DNA of 64,000 bases from Pseudomonas mohnii (lineage in GTDB: Bacteria; Pseudomonadota; Gammaproteobacteria; Pseudomonadales; Pseudomonadaceae): positions 1,612,001 to 1,676,000 of the forward strand of contig NZ_FNRV01000001.1 of assembly GCF_900105115.1 (NCBI RefSeq). The letters run 5' to 3'. This document shows, one piece after another, positions 51,885 through 61,042 of this stretch. The number at the start of each line of letters is the position of its first letter. Position 1 is the stretch's first letter. The notes under the pieces were generated by a model, which searched no databases, was not told where the DNA came from, and was given only the letters and a program-made list of their open reading frames with translations. A program made the translations under genes and the position numbers.

Positions 51885-53363
51885 CTACTCTGGCAATTCG
51901 ACCAACCCGTCCACATCGGTCATCGCCCGCTCGAGCAAATCGGCTGGCAGGCTTTTGCTCGCCCTCGCCCCCAGCAACTTCAGTTGTTCACTGCGGCTGA
52001 CCAGATTGCCGCGCCCCTCTGTCAGCTTGTTGCGCGCCGAGCTGTAAGCCTTGTCCAGTTGCTGCAAGCGATTGCCGACCTCATCCAGATCCTGGATAAA
52101 CAACACGAACTTGTCGTACAGCCACCCGGCTCGCTCGGCGATTTCCCGCGCATTCTGGCTTTGACGCTCCTGTTTCCACAGGCTGTCGATGACACGCAGC
52201 GTCGCCAGCAAAGTGGTCGGGCTGACGATCACGATATTGCGGTCGAACGCCTCTTGAAACAGCGTCGGCTCAGCCTGCAGCGCCGCGGAAAAGGCCGCTT
52301 CGATCGGCACGAACAACAATACGAAATCCAGGCTGTGCAGGCCGTCGAGACGTTTGTAGTCCTTCCCGGCCAAACCTTTAACGTGATTGCGCAGGGACAG
52401 GACGTGTTGCTTGATGGCGATCTGGCCGATGGCCTCGTCCTCTGCGGCAACGTACTGCTGATACGCCGTGAGGCTGACCTTGGAGTCGACCACCACTTGC
52501 TTGTCGCCCGGCAGGTAAATGATGACGTCCGGCTGGAAGCGCTCGCCGTCCGGGCCCTTGAGATTGACCTGGGTCTGATACTCGCGCCCTTTTTCCAGCC
52601 CGGCATGTTCGAGCACTCGCTCGAGGATCAGTTCGCCCCAGTTACCCTGGGTTTTCTGCCCTTTCAATGCGCGGGTCAGGTTGGTGGCTTCGTCACTCAG
52701 TCGCAGATTGAGTTGTTGCAGACGCTCCAGCTCCTTGGCCAGCGAGAAGCGCTCCCGGGCTTCAGCCTGGTAGCTCTCTTCGACGCGTTTTTCAAAGGAC
52801 TGGATGCGCTCCTTCAGTGGGTCGAGCAATTGCCCCAGGCGCTGTTGACTGGTTTCGGCAAAACGCTGTTCACGCTCATCGAAGATTTTCCCCGCCAACT
52901 CGGCGAACTGCGCCCGAAGCTCGTCTCGCGAGCCTTGCAAGTCATTGAGGCGCTGTTGATGGCTTTCCTGCTGTTCGCGCAGCTCTGCGTTGAGCGAGGC
53001 GGCCAAGGCATCCAGACGACGCAGTTCGGCGTCTTTTCCGGCGCGTTCGATATTCCAGGCGTGAGCGGCATCGCGGGCATCGTCACGTTCGATCTGCAGC
53101 AGTTCGACTTCACGGCGCACGGCGGCAAGGTCGGCCTGCTTGGCGGAGTTGGCCTGGCCAAGATCCGCGATTTCATCGCGACAGGCTTCAAGTTGGGCGT
53201 TCAAGCCATCCTGAGCCAGATTCGCCGTGGACAGGCGCTCTTCCAATAGCGCCACTTCTGCCTGTGCGGTGCCTGCTCGACGTTGCAGTTGCCAGGCCAA
53301 CACCAGCAGCGGCAGTGCAGCACCCGCCAGACCGAGCAATGCGCTGGTCAAGTCCATAGCCAT
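51885..53363 (-). CDS. rmuC: DNA recombination protein RmuC
   Basis: A 492-residue protein with an N-terminal membrane helix (LLGLAGAALPLLVLAWQL), a long coiled coil (residues about 30-200) and the RmuC nuclease-like core (RALKGQKTQGNWGELILERVLEHAGLEKGREYQTQ, then PDVIIYLPGDKQVVVDSKVSL). The family limits rearrangements between inverted repeats. Four in-frame ATGs cluster at the start (53378, 53369, 53363, 53357); 53363 has AGGA 6 bp upstream and is my choice. Confidence 0.92.
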   Translation of the reverse strand: MAMDLTSALLGLAGAALPLLVLAWQLQRRAGTAQAEVALLEERLSTANLAQDGLNAQLEACRDEIADLGQANSAKQADLAAVRREVELLQIERDDARDAAHAWNIERAGKDAELRRLDALAASLNAELREQQESHQQRLNDLQGSRDELRAQFAELAGKIFDEREQRFAETSQQRLGQLLDPLKERIQSFEKRVEESYQAEARERFSLAKELERLQQLNLRLSDEATNLTRALKGQKTQGNWGELILERVLEHAGLEKGREYQTQVNLKGPDGERFQPDVIIYLPGDKQVVVDSKVSLTAYQQYVAAEDEAIGQIAIKQHVLSLRNHVKGLAGKDYKRLDGLHSLDFVLLFVPIEAAFSAALQAEPTLFQEAFDRNIVIVSPTTLLATLRVIDSLWKQERQSQNAREIAERAGWLYDKFVLFIQDLDEVGNRLQQLDKAYSSARNKLTEGRGNLVSRSEQLKLLGARASKSLPADLLERAMTDVDGLVELPE

Positions 53364-53424
53364 AGCCATTCCTGCCATTGAAATAAAGCTTGAAGGTTAA
53401 CCAAGGCGTCAGGTCTTGGACAGC

Positions 53425-53748
53425 TCAGTCTTCAATCAGCCCCAGTTCCCTTTGCGCGCGCAAATCACCTGCACGCGCGGCTTGGCGCAACAGGTCCTGG
53501 CCAATCCGTCGATCCCGGGCATTACCACACTCCCGACACATCAGTTGACCGAGGCGGCTTTGCGCGGCCACGACACCCTCACGCGCCGGCTGCTTGAGCA
53601 AACGCCCGGCAATGTGTTTGACGTTGGGGTTTTCGCCCAGGCGTGGGCTATCCAATAACCACTCGGCCACACGCATCGAAAAGCGCTTGGGTGGGACAAC
53701 AATGGAAGGTTTGGCGGGAGAGGAAATGGAATGTGAACGAAACTTCAT
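53425..53748 (-). CDS. Small Sel1/TPR-like protein
   Basis: A 107-residue basic protein (start MKFRSHSISSPAKPS). The second half has two short helical repeats with the Sel1 look: EGVVAAQSRLGQLM and QAARAGDLRAQRELG, and a CxxC-like pair in MCRECG. No signal peptide. ATG 53748 is preferred to the long upstream frame. It sits upstream of rmuC on the same strand. Function unknown. Confidence 0.72.
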   Translation of the reverse strand: MKFRSHSISSPAKPSIVVPPKRFSMRVAEWLLDSPRLGENPNVKHIAGRLLKQPAREGVVAAQSRLGQLMCRECGNARDRRIGQDLLRQAARAGDLRAQRELGLIED

Positions 53749-54739
53749 AAAGCACTGTGGGGCAGATCGGAAGGCGCGCCACTCTACTCTTTTTTTCTTA
53801 CAGGTAAAGTCGAAAAAACGCAGCACGCCCGTCCTAGAGCAAGCGCTAGGGACAATCCACAGAAGCTGTGGATAACTCAGTGGACAACCGCCCCTGAACT
53901 CTCGCAAAGCCCTATGGAATGGGGCTCGCAGTCAAACTGACGATTTTTTCACCAGTAAAAAAAAGCGATGTTTTTCATTGACTTAAATTTTGGTTACAGG
54001 CACCCACTGCGATTGAAGGCTGGATGACAGTGAAGTGACAGACTGCGCAACTTATGTGCACAAGTACCTTATTGACGGTTATATCAGCGCGCTCTTTCGG
54101 CACGTTTTGTCAGCGAAGTCGGGGATAAACTGTGACAACTCCATGACCAAGGCGGGTTCTGACTGGTTGGATTTCCACCGCCGCCGGTCGGATTGCGGGC
54201 TGTTTCAGGGCGTACCAGGAGGGTATCAGCACCGATCCAACGTCCTCCGGGAACGGTATTGAACGTCGCCCTTAATCTTTTTTGCTATCACACTTCCCTT
54301 CGCCCATTCAATCAGTTACTATCCGCGGCGTTAGTACCAAGCTGAAAGTCAATTCTGGTCGAACAAATCCCCCCGGACAGCCTTCTCAAAAGAAGCCTCC
54401 ACCGAACAAGCGGGATCGACCACCTCGATGGTTTCCAGGTAACTCTTGCGCCAACACAGCCTTTGAATCGTAAGCAAAGGGTGTTGCCAGGCTCATTTAC
54501 TCTGACCGAACCAACCTGCAAATTGATCAGGATCTTCACCCCGGGCCCAGAACCTTTGCCCTTGATGTGTTGCCTGCCCTCCTAAGTACCTACCTGCCAG
54601 CCCAAGCGCGCCAATTTATCAGCGCTTCAAACTGGCTGCTTTGTTCCAGTCGGGTTCTTCGTTCGACCAATGGTGGTTGTCGTCACTGGAACGTTTTAAT
54701 TTTGCACGGTTCTTATCCGTGTCGCTTGTAGGAACACCA
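53749..54739. other. Roughly 1-kb region without a convincing gene
   Basis: Frames here are short, start poorly and have unusual compositions. Visible structure includes an ATCCACAG-AAG-CTGTGGAT palindrome (53856-53874, with a DnaA-box-like TGTGGATAA), a nested RNA fold with a U-run (54208-54283) and a long C/A-rich leader up to the small gene at 54740. The last 450 bp read like a long 5' untranslated region. Confidence 0.55.
54208..54283 (+). ncRNA. Candidate structured RNA or terminator element
   Basis: Three nested complementary pairs can form in order: GGGCG (54208-54212) with CGCCC (54267-54271), TACC (54213-54216) with GGTA (54255-54258), and GGAGG (54218-54222) with CCTCC (54244-54248). 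A TTAATCTTTTTT tail follows. This suits the 3' end of a small RNA or a leader element. The 5' end is undefined and no known family is recognised. Confidence 0.35.
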
Positions 54740-54970
54740 ATGACTATGTCTACTCAAATCCATACCCAGGATGCCATTCGCACCCTAACCAACGCTTTTG
54801 CACCAATGAACTGCCTGATCATGGCCGCTCGCAAAGGCTGTTTCAGCTTCACGCTGGTCAACGAACACGGCATCGCCCGTCATAGCGAACGCCTATATCC
54901 GGATCAGTACTCCAGCGCCGAACCGCTGCAGGCTGTGATCGATCGTACCCGTCAGGCACTGGTTGCCTGA
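54740..54970 (+). CDS. Uncharacterised 76-residue protein
   Basis: The protein reads as a compact alpha/beta domain: TQDAIRTLTNAFAPM, then beta-strand ARKGCFSFTLVNEHG, ARHSERLYPDQY and a final helix PLQAVIDRTRQAL. It resembles small Pseudomonas proteins of the DUF3509 type in size and strand-helix pattern, but I cannot confirm that. ATG 54740 (a second at 54746) with AGGA upstream. A strong terminator follows. A long untranslated leader suggests post-transcriptional control. Confidence 0.75.
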   Translation: MTMSTQIHTQDAIRTLTNAFAPMNCLIMAARKGCFSFTLVNEHGIARHSERLYPDQYSSAEPLQAVIDRTRQALVA

Positions 54971-54993
54971 GACGCCAACAAGGCTGAAACACC

Positions 54994-55024
54994 AAAAGCC
55001 CCGCTCAAAACGCGGGGCTTTTTG
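54994..55024 (+). terminator. Terminator after the 76-residue protein gene
   Basis: AAAAGCCCCGC/GCGGGGCTTTT perfect 11-bp stem with a 7-nt loop and a T-run, 24 bp past the stop. Confidence 0.92.
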
Positions 55025-55243
55025 TTGCTCGACATTTCACCTAGCGTGGATACCGATTAAGCACTAACCGATATAACGGTTATAACTGGCAGCCGTAAAT
55101 ATTTTAAAAACAGGCCTTTACGTCGCGAATATGACACTACACTTCAACTCAAGCGGCTTATTCCGCTTCCGGCGAGCCTGAGTCGATCCACCGCTGCCAA
55201 AGCCTTTCAGGTATCGCCGCCCATTTCGAGTTTCGAGGGTTTT

Positions 55244-55726
55244 ATGGGTATCGCTGCCAGCGAACTGTGCCGCTATGTGATCCGCCCGACATTGATCTAC
55301 CTTGGACGCCATAGCGCAATTGCCGAATCCCTGTTGGTGGGCATTGCCGCCAGCCAGTCGGCCCTGGGTTCCGCCCTGCATGACCGCCGTGGACACGGCC
55401 TCTACCGAATCGCCGAACCCCGTCATCAGGCACTCTGGGACCACTATCTGGCACTCGATCCCGAACGCGCCAGCCTGGTCCGGGGCCTGGCCAGCCAACA
55501 TGCTTTCCTCAGCGGCCCGCACCTCGAATTGACCGTCAACCTGCGTTACGCCACAGCCATCGCCTGGCTGCTGGTCGAAGAACAGAACACTCCCCTCCCT
55601 GAAGCCGGCGACCTGCTGGGAATGGCGCGAATCTGGCGCCAGACCTTCCAGCCCCAAGGACGCCTGAGAGACTTCACCTACGCGTGGCAGACCTGTGTTT
55701 CACCGCTGAATCAGGTGGCCTGCTGA
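55244..55726 (+). CDS. Uncharacterised 160-residue protein
   Basis: I do not recognise a family. The protein is Leu/Ala-rich and helical (LLVGIAASQSALGSALHD near residue 30) with short polar breaks (RRGHGLYRIAEPRHQALWDHYLAL) and no signal peptide or definite membrane helix. ATG 55244 with GAGGG 5 bp upstream supports expression. It lies 146 bp upstream of the FadL gene and in the same direction. The RIAEPRHQALWDHYL block looks like a conserved family core. Confidence 0.75.
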   Translation: MGIAASELCRYVIRPTLIYLGRHSAIAESLLVGIAASQSALGSALHDRRGHGLYRIAEPRHQALWDHYLALDPERASLVRGLASQHAFLSGPHLELTVNLRYATAIAWLLVEEQNTPLPEAGDLLGMARIWRQTFQPQGRLRDFTYAWQTCVSPLNQVAC

Positions 55727-55872
55727 TCACCCTGGATCCAAAAATCGCCCATCTGGTCGCGAATTTGGTCGGATTGTCCTACAAAACCGCTCTAAATCAA
55801 GCGATACAGCCTATGGCGCCCGGACGAAAATGTTGGTAATTTCCGCCCCGGTGATCTCCAGGAGTTCTAATA

Positions 55873-57159
55873 ATGAAAAAAGTAATGCTCAAAACCACCA
55901 TTAGCCTCGCCGTTGCCTTGGCATCCACCCAAATCTTCGCAAGCGGCTTTGCCCTCAACGAACAAAGCATCAGCGGAATGGGTACTGGTTATGCCGGGCG
56001 CTCTTCTTCCGCCGAAGATGCAAGTACAGTTTTTGGCAACCCTGCCGGTATGGCCCGCCTCAAAGGCCAGCAAATCACCGGCGGTATCGCAGCGATCGAC
56101 GCCTCGACCGATATCAGCGATACCAGCGGCCGTTCAAGCGGAACCAACAAAGGCGATATGGTTCCGTTCACTTCAGTACCGATGGGTTTCTATACAAATA
56201 AACTCAGCGATGAATGGGCTGTCGGTTTTGGTGTCTACGCTCCGTTCGGGCTGATTACCAACTACGAAAACGGCTTTCAGGGCCGCGCTTTCGGCAGCAA
56301 GAGCGAAGTCAAAGTCGTCACTCTGCAACCAACCGTCAGTTACGCGTTCAACGACAAGGTATCGATCGGTTTTGGCCCTACCATCAACCGGATTACCGGC
56401 ACCCTGGAATCGGACATTGCTCTCCCAGTCCCACGGTCTGGCGACAACAATGTCGAGATCAAGGGCGACGATACAGCCTTGGGCTGGAACGCTGGCATCC
56501 TGGTGCAAGCCACCGACACCACTCGCGTGGGCCTGACCTACCACTCGAAAGTGAACTACAAGCTCGACGGCCACACCGATGTGACGGCTGGCGCTGGCGT
56601 GCCACCTCAGCTACTCAAATCCAACCGTTACGATGCCTCGCTGAAGCTCGAAACACCTGAGTCCTATGACCTTTCCGTGACTCAAGATTTGAATGACGCC
56701 TGGAAGCTCTATGCCGGTGCGACCTGGACCCGCTGGAGCCGCCTGAAAGACATCACGGTCAACAACGACGGCGTAACCGCACAAAGCGGCGGTGCCCTCG
56801 CCCCACAAATCGTTGGTACCATCAAGGAAGACCAGAACTGGCATGACACCTGGGCCTACGCCTTGGGTACTTCCTATCAGTTGAACAAGCAGTGGGTATT
56901 GCGTACCGGTCTCTCCTTTGACCAGTCGCCGACCAACAACACTGATCGTTCGCCACGCATTCCTACCGGCGACCGGACGATTTTCAGCATCGGTGCAGGC
57001 TTCAACCCAACCGACGACTGGACCATTGATGTGGCTTACTCCTACCTCAAGGAAGAATCTGTCACTGTCAAACGTGCTAACGCTTTGGGTCAGTCCTACA
57101 ACGCCAAGTACGAGAACAGTGCAAACGGTTTCGGTGTTGGCGCTACCTACCGCTTCTGA
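55873..57159 (+). CDS. FadL/OmpP1-family outer-membrane channel
   Basis: A 428-residue outer-membrane protein. The signal peptide ends STQIFA; the mature N-terminus SGFALNEQSISGMGTGYAGRSSSAEDASTVFGNPAGMARL is the hatch-domain hallmark of FadL proteins. Alternating strands follow, with a terminal Phe (GVGATYRF) for barrel assembly. The family takes up long-chain fatty acids or other hydrophobic compounds. ATG 55873, terminator at 57201-57237. Confidence 0.95.
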   Translation: MKKVMLKTTISLAVALASTQIFASGFALNEQSISGMGTGYAGRSSSAEDASTVFGNPAGMARLKGQQITGGIAAIDASTDISDTSGRSSGTNKGDMVPFTSVPMGFYTNKLSDEWAVGFGVYAPFGLITNYENGFQGRAFGSKSEVKVVTLQPTVSYAFNDKVSIGFGPTINRITGTLESDIALPVPRSGDNNVEIKGDDTALGWNAGILVQATDTTRVGLTYHSKVNYKLDGHTDVTAGAGVPPQLLKSNRYDASLKLETPESYDLSVTQDLNDAWKLYAGATWTRWSRLKDITVNNDGVTAQSGGALAPQIVGTIKEDQNWHDTWAYALGTSYQLNKQWVLRTGLSFDQSPTNNTDRSPRIPTGDRTIFSIGAGFNPTDDWTIDVAYSYLKEESVTVKRANALGQSYNAKYENSANGFGVGATYRF

Positions 57160-57200
57160 TGTTTCACGGCGAGCCTGAATCCCTCGCCACCTGAAGCAAA

Positions 57201-57237
57201 AAAAGCCCCGCTCTCTTGCACAGAGGCGGGGCTTTTT
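57201..57237. terminator. Bidirectional terminator between fadL-like and GPx genes
   Basis: AAAAGCCCCGC/GCGGGGCTTTTT stem with A and T runs on opposite sides, serving both convergent genes. Confidence 0.93.
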
Positions 57238-57249
57238 AGTGGGCATCGA

Positions 57250-57810
57250 TCAGGGAGCGGGAGGCGGTGAAGCCAGAGCCTTCTCTACTGCCGCGATGAA
57301 ATCGGGATCATCGGGTTTGGTCAGGCTGGAGAAATTGGCAATCACCTTGCCCTGACGATCGACCACGTACTTGTAGAAATTCCATTTCGGCGCACTGGAT
57401 TGCTCGGCGAGCACCCGGAACAGGTGCGTCGCATCGTCACCGCGAACATTCTGCGGCTCGGTCATGGTGAAGGTCACACCATAATTCACATAACAGACCT
57501 TGGCCGTCTCGGCACCGTCCTTTGACTCCTGCTTGAAGTCATTGGACGGCACACCGATCACCTCCAGCCCCTGATCCTTGTAACGTTGATTCAGCGCTTC
57601 AAGGCTTTTGAACTGCGGGGCGAAGCCGCAAAAACTGGCGGTATTGACCACCACCAACGGCTTGCCCGCGAAGCGCTGGCACAAGTCGATGGATTCCTTG
57701 GCGCGTAGTTTGGGCAGCGAACCTTCCAACAGCGTCGGGCATTCTGCGGCCTGAGCCAACCCGGTAAACGCGACCAGTAATGCAGGTACCGCCAGCCAGC
57801 GCATCAACAT
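57250..57810 (-). CDS. Secreted glutathione-peroxidase-like protein
   Basis: A 186-residue thiol peroxidase. A signal peptide ([16 protein letters not shown]) makes it probably periplasmic. The peroxidatic Cys is C61 in [13 protein letters not shown], the family's first motif; [10 protein letters not shown] and [13 protein letters not shown] supply the remaining catalytic and FNKF-like blocks. Cys-type enzymes of this family often use thioredoxin rather than glutathione. Cytoplasmic BtuE relatives lack the export signal. Confidence 0.9.
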   Translation of the reverse strand: MLMRWLAVPALLVAFTGLAQAAECPTLLEGSLPKLRAKESIDLCQRFAGKPLVVVNTASFCGFAPQFKSLEALNQRYKDQGLEVIGVPSNDFKQESKDGAETAKVCYVNYGVTFTMTEPQNVRGDDATHLFRVLAEQSSAPKWNFYKYVVDRQGKVIANFSSLTKPDDPDFIAAVEKALASPPPAP

Positions 57811-57865
57811 GTCAGGGCTTCCTTATAAGTCGTCAGTTATCGAAGTTACTCGCCCTCTTATCCTG

Positions 57866-57988
57866 CTAGCAAGCACCCATGCCCAACTGCATCAAGGCCA
57901 ACCCGCCCCGATGCCAGCCCCACCACGCCAGAGCCAGCAGCAAGGCACAAACGCCAAGAAGGGTAATGCGCGGCCAGAAGTTATTCAT
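57866..57988 (-). CDS. 40-residue membrane microprotein, coupled to MFS gene
   Basis: ATG at 57986-57988 overlaps the MFS stop (ATGA) and the frame ends at TAG 57866-57868. The product starts MNNFWPRITLLGVC and is one hydrophobic helix (residues about 7-23, LLALAWWGW) followed by HRGGLALMQLGMGAC. Translational coupling to the MFS gene supports a real gene. It could be an accessory subunit of the transporter. No named family is recognised. Confidence 0.68.
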   Translation of the reverse strand: MNNFWPRITLLGVCALLLALAWWGWHRGGLALMQLGMGAC

Positions 57989-59193
57989 GTCGCACTCATT
58001 TGCGTTTGCAGGCGTGCCACCGGCGTTTCGCGCACCGGCCAGTTGAGGGCGGCGGCCATCAGGCTCAACAGAATCGCTACCTGCCAGATCAAGTCATAAC
58101 TCCCGGTACGGTCGTAGACCACCCCGCCCAACCAGCCACCGAGGAACGAACCGAGCTGGTGAAACAGGAAGACAATCCCACCGAGCATGGAGAGGTTTCG
58201 TACGCCGAACAAGGTCGCTACCGTGCCATTGGTCAACGGCACCGTCGACAGCCACAGGAAACCCATGGCCATACCGAACAGATAAGCGGTAGTCGTGGTC
58301 ACCGGCGCCCACAGGAACAACGCAATCACCACCGCCCGCAACAGATAAAGACCCGTGAGCAAACGCGGTTTGGACATGCGTCCACCGAGCCAGCCTGCGG
58401 TGTAGGTGCCGAAGATATTGAACAAACCAATCAGCGCCAGCACCGTGGTGCCGACCGTCGCCGGAAGGTGCTGATCCACCAGATACGCCGGCAAGTGCAC
58501 GCCAATGAAGACCACCTGAAAACCGCAGACAAAAAAGCCGAACGCTAGCAGCCAGAACCCCGAATGGGAACAGGCCTCACGCAGCGCTTCGGACAAGGTT
58601 TGCTCATGGCCAAGCACTGGCAAAGGCTTGTCCTTGAGCATGCTGACCAACGGCACGATCAAGGCCACCAGGCAGCCCAAAGCCAGCAGCGCTGCAGACC
58701 AGCCGAGCCAACCGATCAACCCGAGCGTGCCGGGCACCATGGCGAACTGACCAAAGGAACCGGCGGCGCTGGCAATCCCCATGCCCAGGCTGCGTTTCTC
58801 CGGCGGGACAGCACGCCCGACCACGCCGAGAATCACCGAAAACGAAGTGCCGGACAGACCGATACCGATCAACAGTCCCGCACTCAAGGACAGCGTGACG
58901 GCCGAATCCGACAGGCCCATGAACAATAGGCCCAGGGCGTACAGAACGCCGCCGATCAGCACCACTTTCGCCGCACCGAAGCGATCCGCCAGCGCGCCGG
59001 TGAATGGCTGCGCCAAGCCCCAGATCAGGTTCTGCAGGGCGATGGCGAAGGCAAAGACTTCACGCCCCCAGCCAAACTCGGCACTCATCGGCGCCAGAAA
59101 CAGCCCGAAGCCGTGTCGCACGCCAAGCGACAACGCAAGGATCAGCGCACTCCCCAACAAAACCCAACCACAGGTACGCCACATCGATGTCAT
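57985..59193 (-). CDS. MFS transporter (monocarboxylate/OFA-like)
   Basis: A 402-residue 12-helix protein. FGLFLAPMSAEFGWGREVFAFAIALQNLIWGLAQPFTGALADRFGAAKV covers helices 1-3 with the motif-A loop, and helix 5 has GTSFSVILGVVGRAVPPEKRS. Similar MFS proteins carry oxalate, formate or monocarboxylates. A perfect palindrome (59209-59224) lies 15 bp upstream of its start and matches one before the MarR gene. The 40-residue gene is coupled to its stop. Confidence 0.88.
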   Translation of the reverse strand: MTSMWRTCGWVLLGSALILALSLGVRHGFGLFLAPMSAEFGWGREVFAFAIALQNLIWGLAQPFTGALADRFGAAKVVLIGGVLYALGLLFMGLSDSAVTLSLSAGLLIGIGLSGTSFSVILGVVGRAVPPEKRSLGMGIASAAGSFGQFAMVPGTLGLIGWLGWSAALLALGCLVALIVPLVSMLKDKPLPVLGHEQTLSEALREACSHSGFWLLAFGFFVCGFQVVFIGVHLPAYLVDQHLPATVGTTVLALIGLFNIFGTYTAGWLGGRMSKPRLLTGLYLLRAVVIALFLWAPVTTTTAYLFGMAMGFLWLSTVPLTNGTVATLFGVRNLSMLGGIVFLFHQLGSFLGGWLGGVVYDRTGSYDLIWQVAILLSLMAAALNWPVRETPVARLQTQMSAT

Positions 59194-59208
59194 TATTATT
59201 CTCCAATC

Positions 59209-59224
59209 GCGGGTATATACCCGC
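59209..59224. promoter_or_regulatory. MarR-type operator upstream of MFS gene
   Basis: GCGGGTATATACCCGC is a perfect 16-bp palindrome. A copy with one difference (GCGTGTATATACCCGC) lies at 59654-59669 upstream of the MarR gene. Confidence 0.75.
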
Positions 59225-59245
59225 TTAAGTTCTGGAAAACCGGCA

Positions 59246-59650
59246 TCAAGCCAGTTCGTCCAGCAATTTCAACAACGTTTCCCGTTTCTCGGCGCCCAAG
59301 CGATCAACCAGTCGCTGCTGTGCCGCTTCCCAGGCCGGCAGGGCTGCTTTCAAGCGCTCGGCACCGGCTTCGGTCAGGCGGACGATACGGTTACGCATGT
59401 CTTCGCCCTCGACCAGCATCACCAGGCCCTCGCCTTCCAGGACGCGCAAATTGCGCCCCAGGGTGCTGCGATCCAGTCCCATGGCCTCGGCCAGGGTGGA
59501 AATACTCGGTTGATCCAGACGCTGCAGATTGCACAGCAAAGAATACTGCGCAACGTTGATCCCGAAACCGTCGAGAGCGCCGTCGTAATGCCTGCTGACG
59601 CCACGGGCGGCGCGACGCAGGTTGATGCATAAACATTGGGATTCGAGCAT
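59246..59650 (-). CDS. MarR-family regulator of the MFS gene
   Basis: A 134-residue MarR protein with the helix-turn-helix PSISTLAEAMGLDRSTLGRNLRVLEGEGLV (residues about 48-78) followed by the wing region. It lies upstream of the MFS gene on the same strand. The matching palindromes at 59209-59224 and 59654-59669 flank both starts, so it probably represses itself and the transporter and is released by a ligand. Confidence 0.93.
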   Translation of the reverse strand: MLESQCLCINLRRAARGVSRHYDGALDGFGINVAQYSLLCNLQRLDQPSISTLAEAMGLDRSTLGRNLRVLEGEGLVMLVEGEDMRNRIVRLTEAGAERLKAALPAWEAAQQRLVDRLGAEKRETLLKLLDELA

Positions 59651-59653
59651 GGT

Positions 59654-59669
59654 GCGTGTATATACCCGC
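59654..59669. promoter_or_regulatory. MarR-type operator upstream of marR-like gene
   Basis: GCGTGTATATACCCGC, one substitution from the perfect palindrome at 59209-59224, 3 bp before the MarR start codon. Confidence 0.72.
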
Positions 59670-59706
59670 GGTTAAGTGAAAGCAAATTTTTTGTTACATA
59701 CAACCC

Positions 59707-59728
59707 GTAAGAGCAACCCTGCTCGCGA
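59707..59728. repeat. Degenerate single REP
   Basis: GTAAGAGCAACCCTGCTCGCGA retains the REP outline with three or four changes, between the MarR operator and the cobS stop. Confidence 0.5.
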
Positions 59729-59732
59729 AGCC

Positions 59733-60464
59733 TTATATCAGGGCCAGCCCGACCAGCATCGCAACTTCCAGCAATTCCAGCAACGCCCCGGCCGTATCGC
59801 CCGTCGTCCCGCCTAAACGCCGCAGCATGACCCGTCGCAACCACGCGAACAACACAACTGCCAGCACCAAGGCAAAAAAACCACTCAAGCCAGCAATCAG
59901 CACGCAGGCCAACCCACTGACCGCCAACACCCGCTTGCCTGCCGAGCGTGGCAGATGATCGGCCAGCGCCTGACCCAGGCCACCGGCACGTACATAGGGC
60001 GTGGTCAGGAACAACCCCAGCAACGCACTGCGACCAAGCAGCGGCACGATGATCAGCGCAAGGGCGTGTTGCTGTTCGATCAAGGCCAGCAGCGCGGCGA
60101 ATTTCAACAGCAGCACCAACACCAGTGTGACCACCGCAATCGGACCGCTGCGCGGGTCTTTCATGATGGTCAATGTGCGTTCACGGTCGCCGAAGCCCCC
60201 GAGCCACGCATCGGCGCTGTCGGCCAGGCCGTCCAGATGCAATGCGCCGCTGAGCAACACCCAAACGGTGAGCAGGAGTGCCGCGTGCAGCAGCAGCGGC
60301 GCGCCGAGCATCAGCCAGTTGAGTCCCCATAAAATACCGCCGAACAACAAGCCCACCAGCGGATAGAACAGCAGCGACCGCCCCAGCTCCTGCGGTGTCG
60401 GCATGCCCGGCAGACGAATCGGCAGGCTGCTGAGAAACTGTAAGGCGATCCAGAACGGCAGCAT
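59733..60464 (-). CDS. cobS: Cobalamin synthase (adenosylcobinamide-GDP ribazoletransferase)
   Basis: A 243-residue membrane enzyme with about six helices. FLSSLPIRLPGMPTPQELGRSLLFYPLVG at the start and ALHLDGLADSADAWLGG near residue 80 are the CobS signatures. It joins adenosylcobinamide-GDP to alpha-ribazole (or its phosphate) in the last steps of B12 assembly. It is 2 bp after cobC, the last gene of the cob operon visible here. Confidence 0.95.
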   Translation of the reverse strand: MLPFWIALQFLSSLPIRLPGMPTPQELGRSLLFYPLVGLLFGGILWGLNWLMLGAPLLLHAALLLTVWVLLSGALHLDGLADSADAWLGGFGDRERTLTIMKDPRSGPIAVVTLVLVLLLKFAALLALIEQQHALALIIVPLLGRSALLGLFLTTPYVRAGGLGQALADHLPRSAGKRVLAVSGLACVLIAGLSGFFALVLAVVLFAWLRRVMLRRLGGTTGDTAGALLELLEVAMLVGLALI

Positions 60465-60466
60465 GG

Positions 60467-61042
60467 TCAGACCGCTTCCCTTAACAATCCGTCGGACTCG
60501 ACCGACAGCGAAAACAGTGCGCCATGGCCGACTTCAACGTTGAGTAATTGCTCCCGCGGCAAGCCGCGCGCCTGCGCCAGCAACAAGCGCATGACCCCGC
60601 CATGACTGACGAGCAATACCCGCTCGCCCGCGTAGGCGGCCTGCAAACGCGCCACCGCCGCCAACACCCGCGCTGCGAACGCCGCGACAGGCTCGCCCTG
60701 AGGCGGCGTGAACGAATAAGGATCAGCCCAAAACAACCCGAGGGAATCGGCATCGGTTTCCATCAGCGCCGCAGCGCTCTGCCCCTCCCAGGCGCCGAAA
60801 TGCAGTTCTTGCAGGTCGGCCTGCCACTCGACCGGCAAGCCCAATCGCCCTGCCAGTTCTTCAGCGAACCGCGCACAACGCTGCAGGGGCGAACTGACCA
60901 GACGATCCCAAGGCCCTTGCGCCAGCACCGCCTCGCGCATTTGCTGCCAGCCTTTTTCGGTCAACGCATCATCGAGGCTGCCACGCAAGCCGCCACCGAG
61001 CTCGGTTTCGCCGTGACGCAGCATATCCAGACGCAACGTCAT
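60467..61042 (-). CDS. cobC: Alpha-ribazole phosphatase (phosphoglycerate-mutase fold)
   Basis: A 191-residue histidine phosphatase. LRHGETE near residue 9 carries the catalytic His; [25 protein letters not shown] and VSHGGVMR are the remaining conserved blocks. It removes phosphate from alpha-ribazole 5'-phosphate or adenosylcobalamin phosphate. ATG 61042 overlaps the cobT stop (ATGA). The long upstream in-frame extension runs through cobT and is rejected. Confidence 0.93.
   Translation of the reverse strand: MTLRLDMLRHGETELGGGLRGSLDDALTEKGWQQMREAVLAQGPWDRLVSSPLQRCARFAEELAGRLGLPVEWQADLQELHFGAWEGQSAAALMETDADSLGLFWADPYSFTPPQGEPVAAFAARVLAAVARLQAAYAGERVLLVSHGGVMRLLLAQARGLPREQLLNVEVGHGALFSLSVESDGLLREAV

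Noticed and set aside
54282..54473. Pro/Lys-rich 63-codon frame with TTG start
   Set aside because: Start codon follows a U-run with no ribosome-binding site and the composition is odd. I prefer a leader interpretation, though a small basic protein is not excluded.
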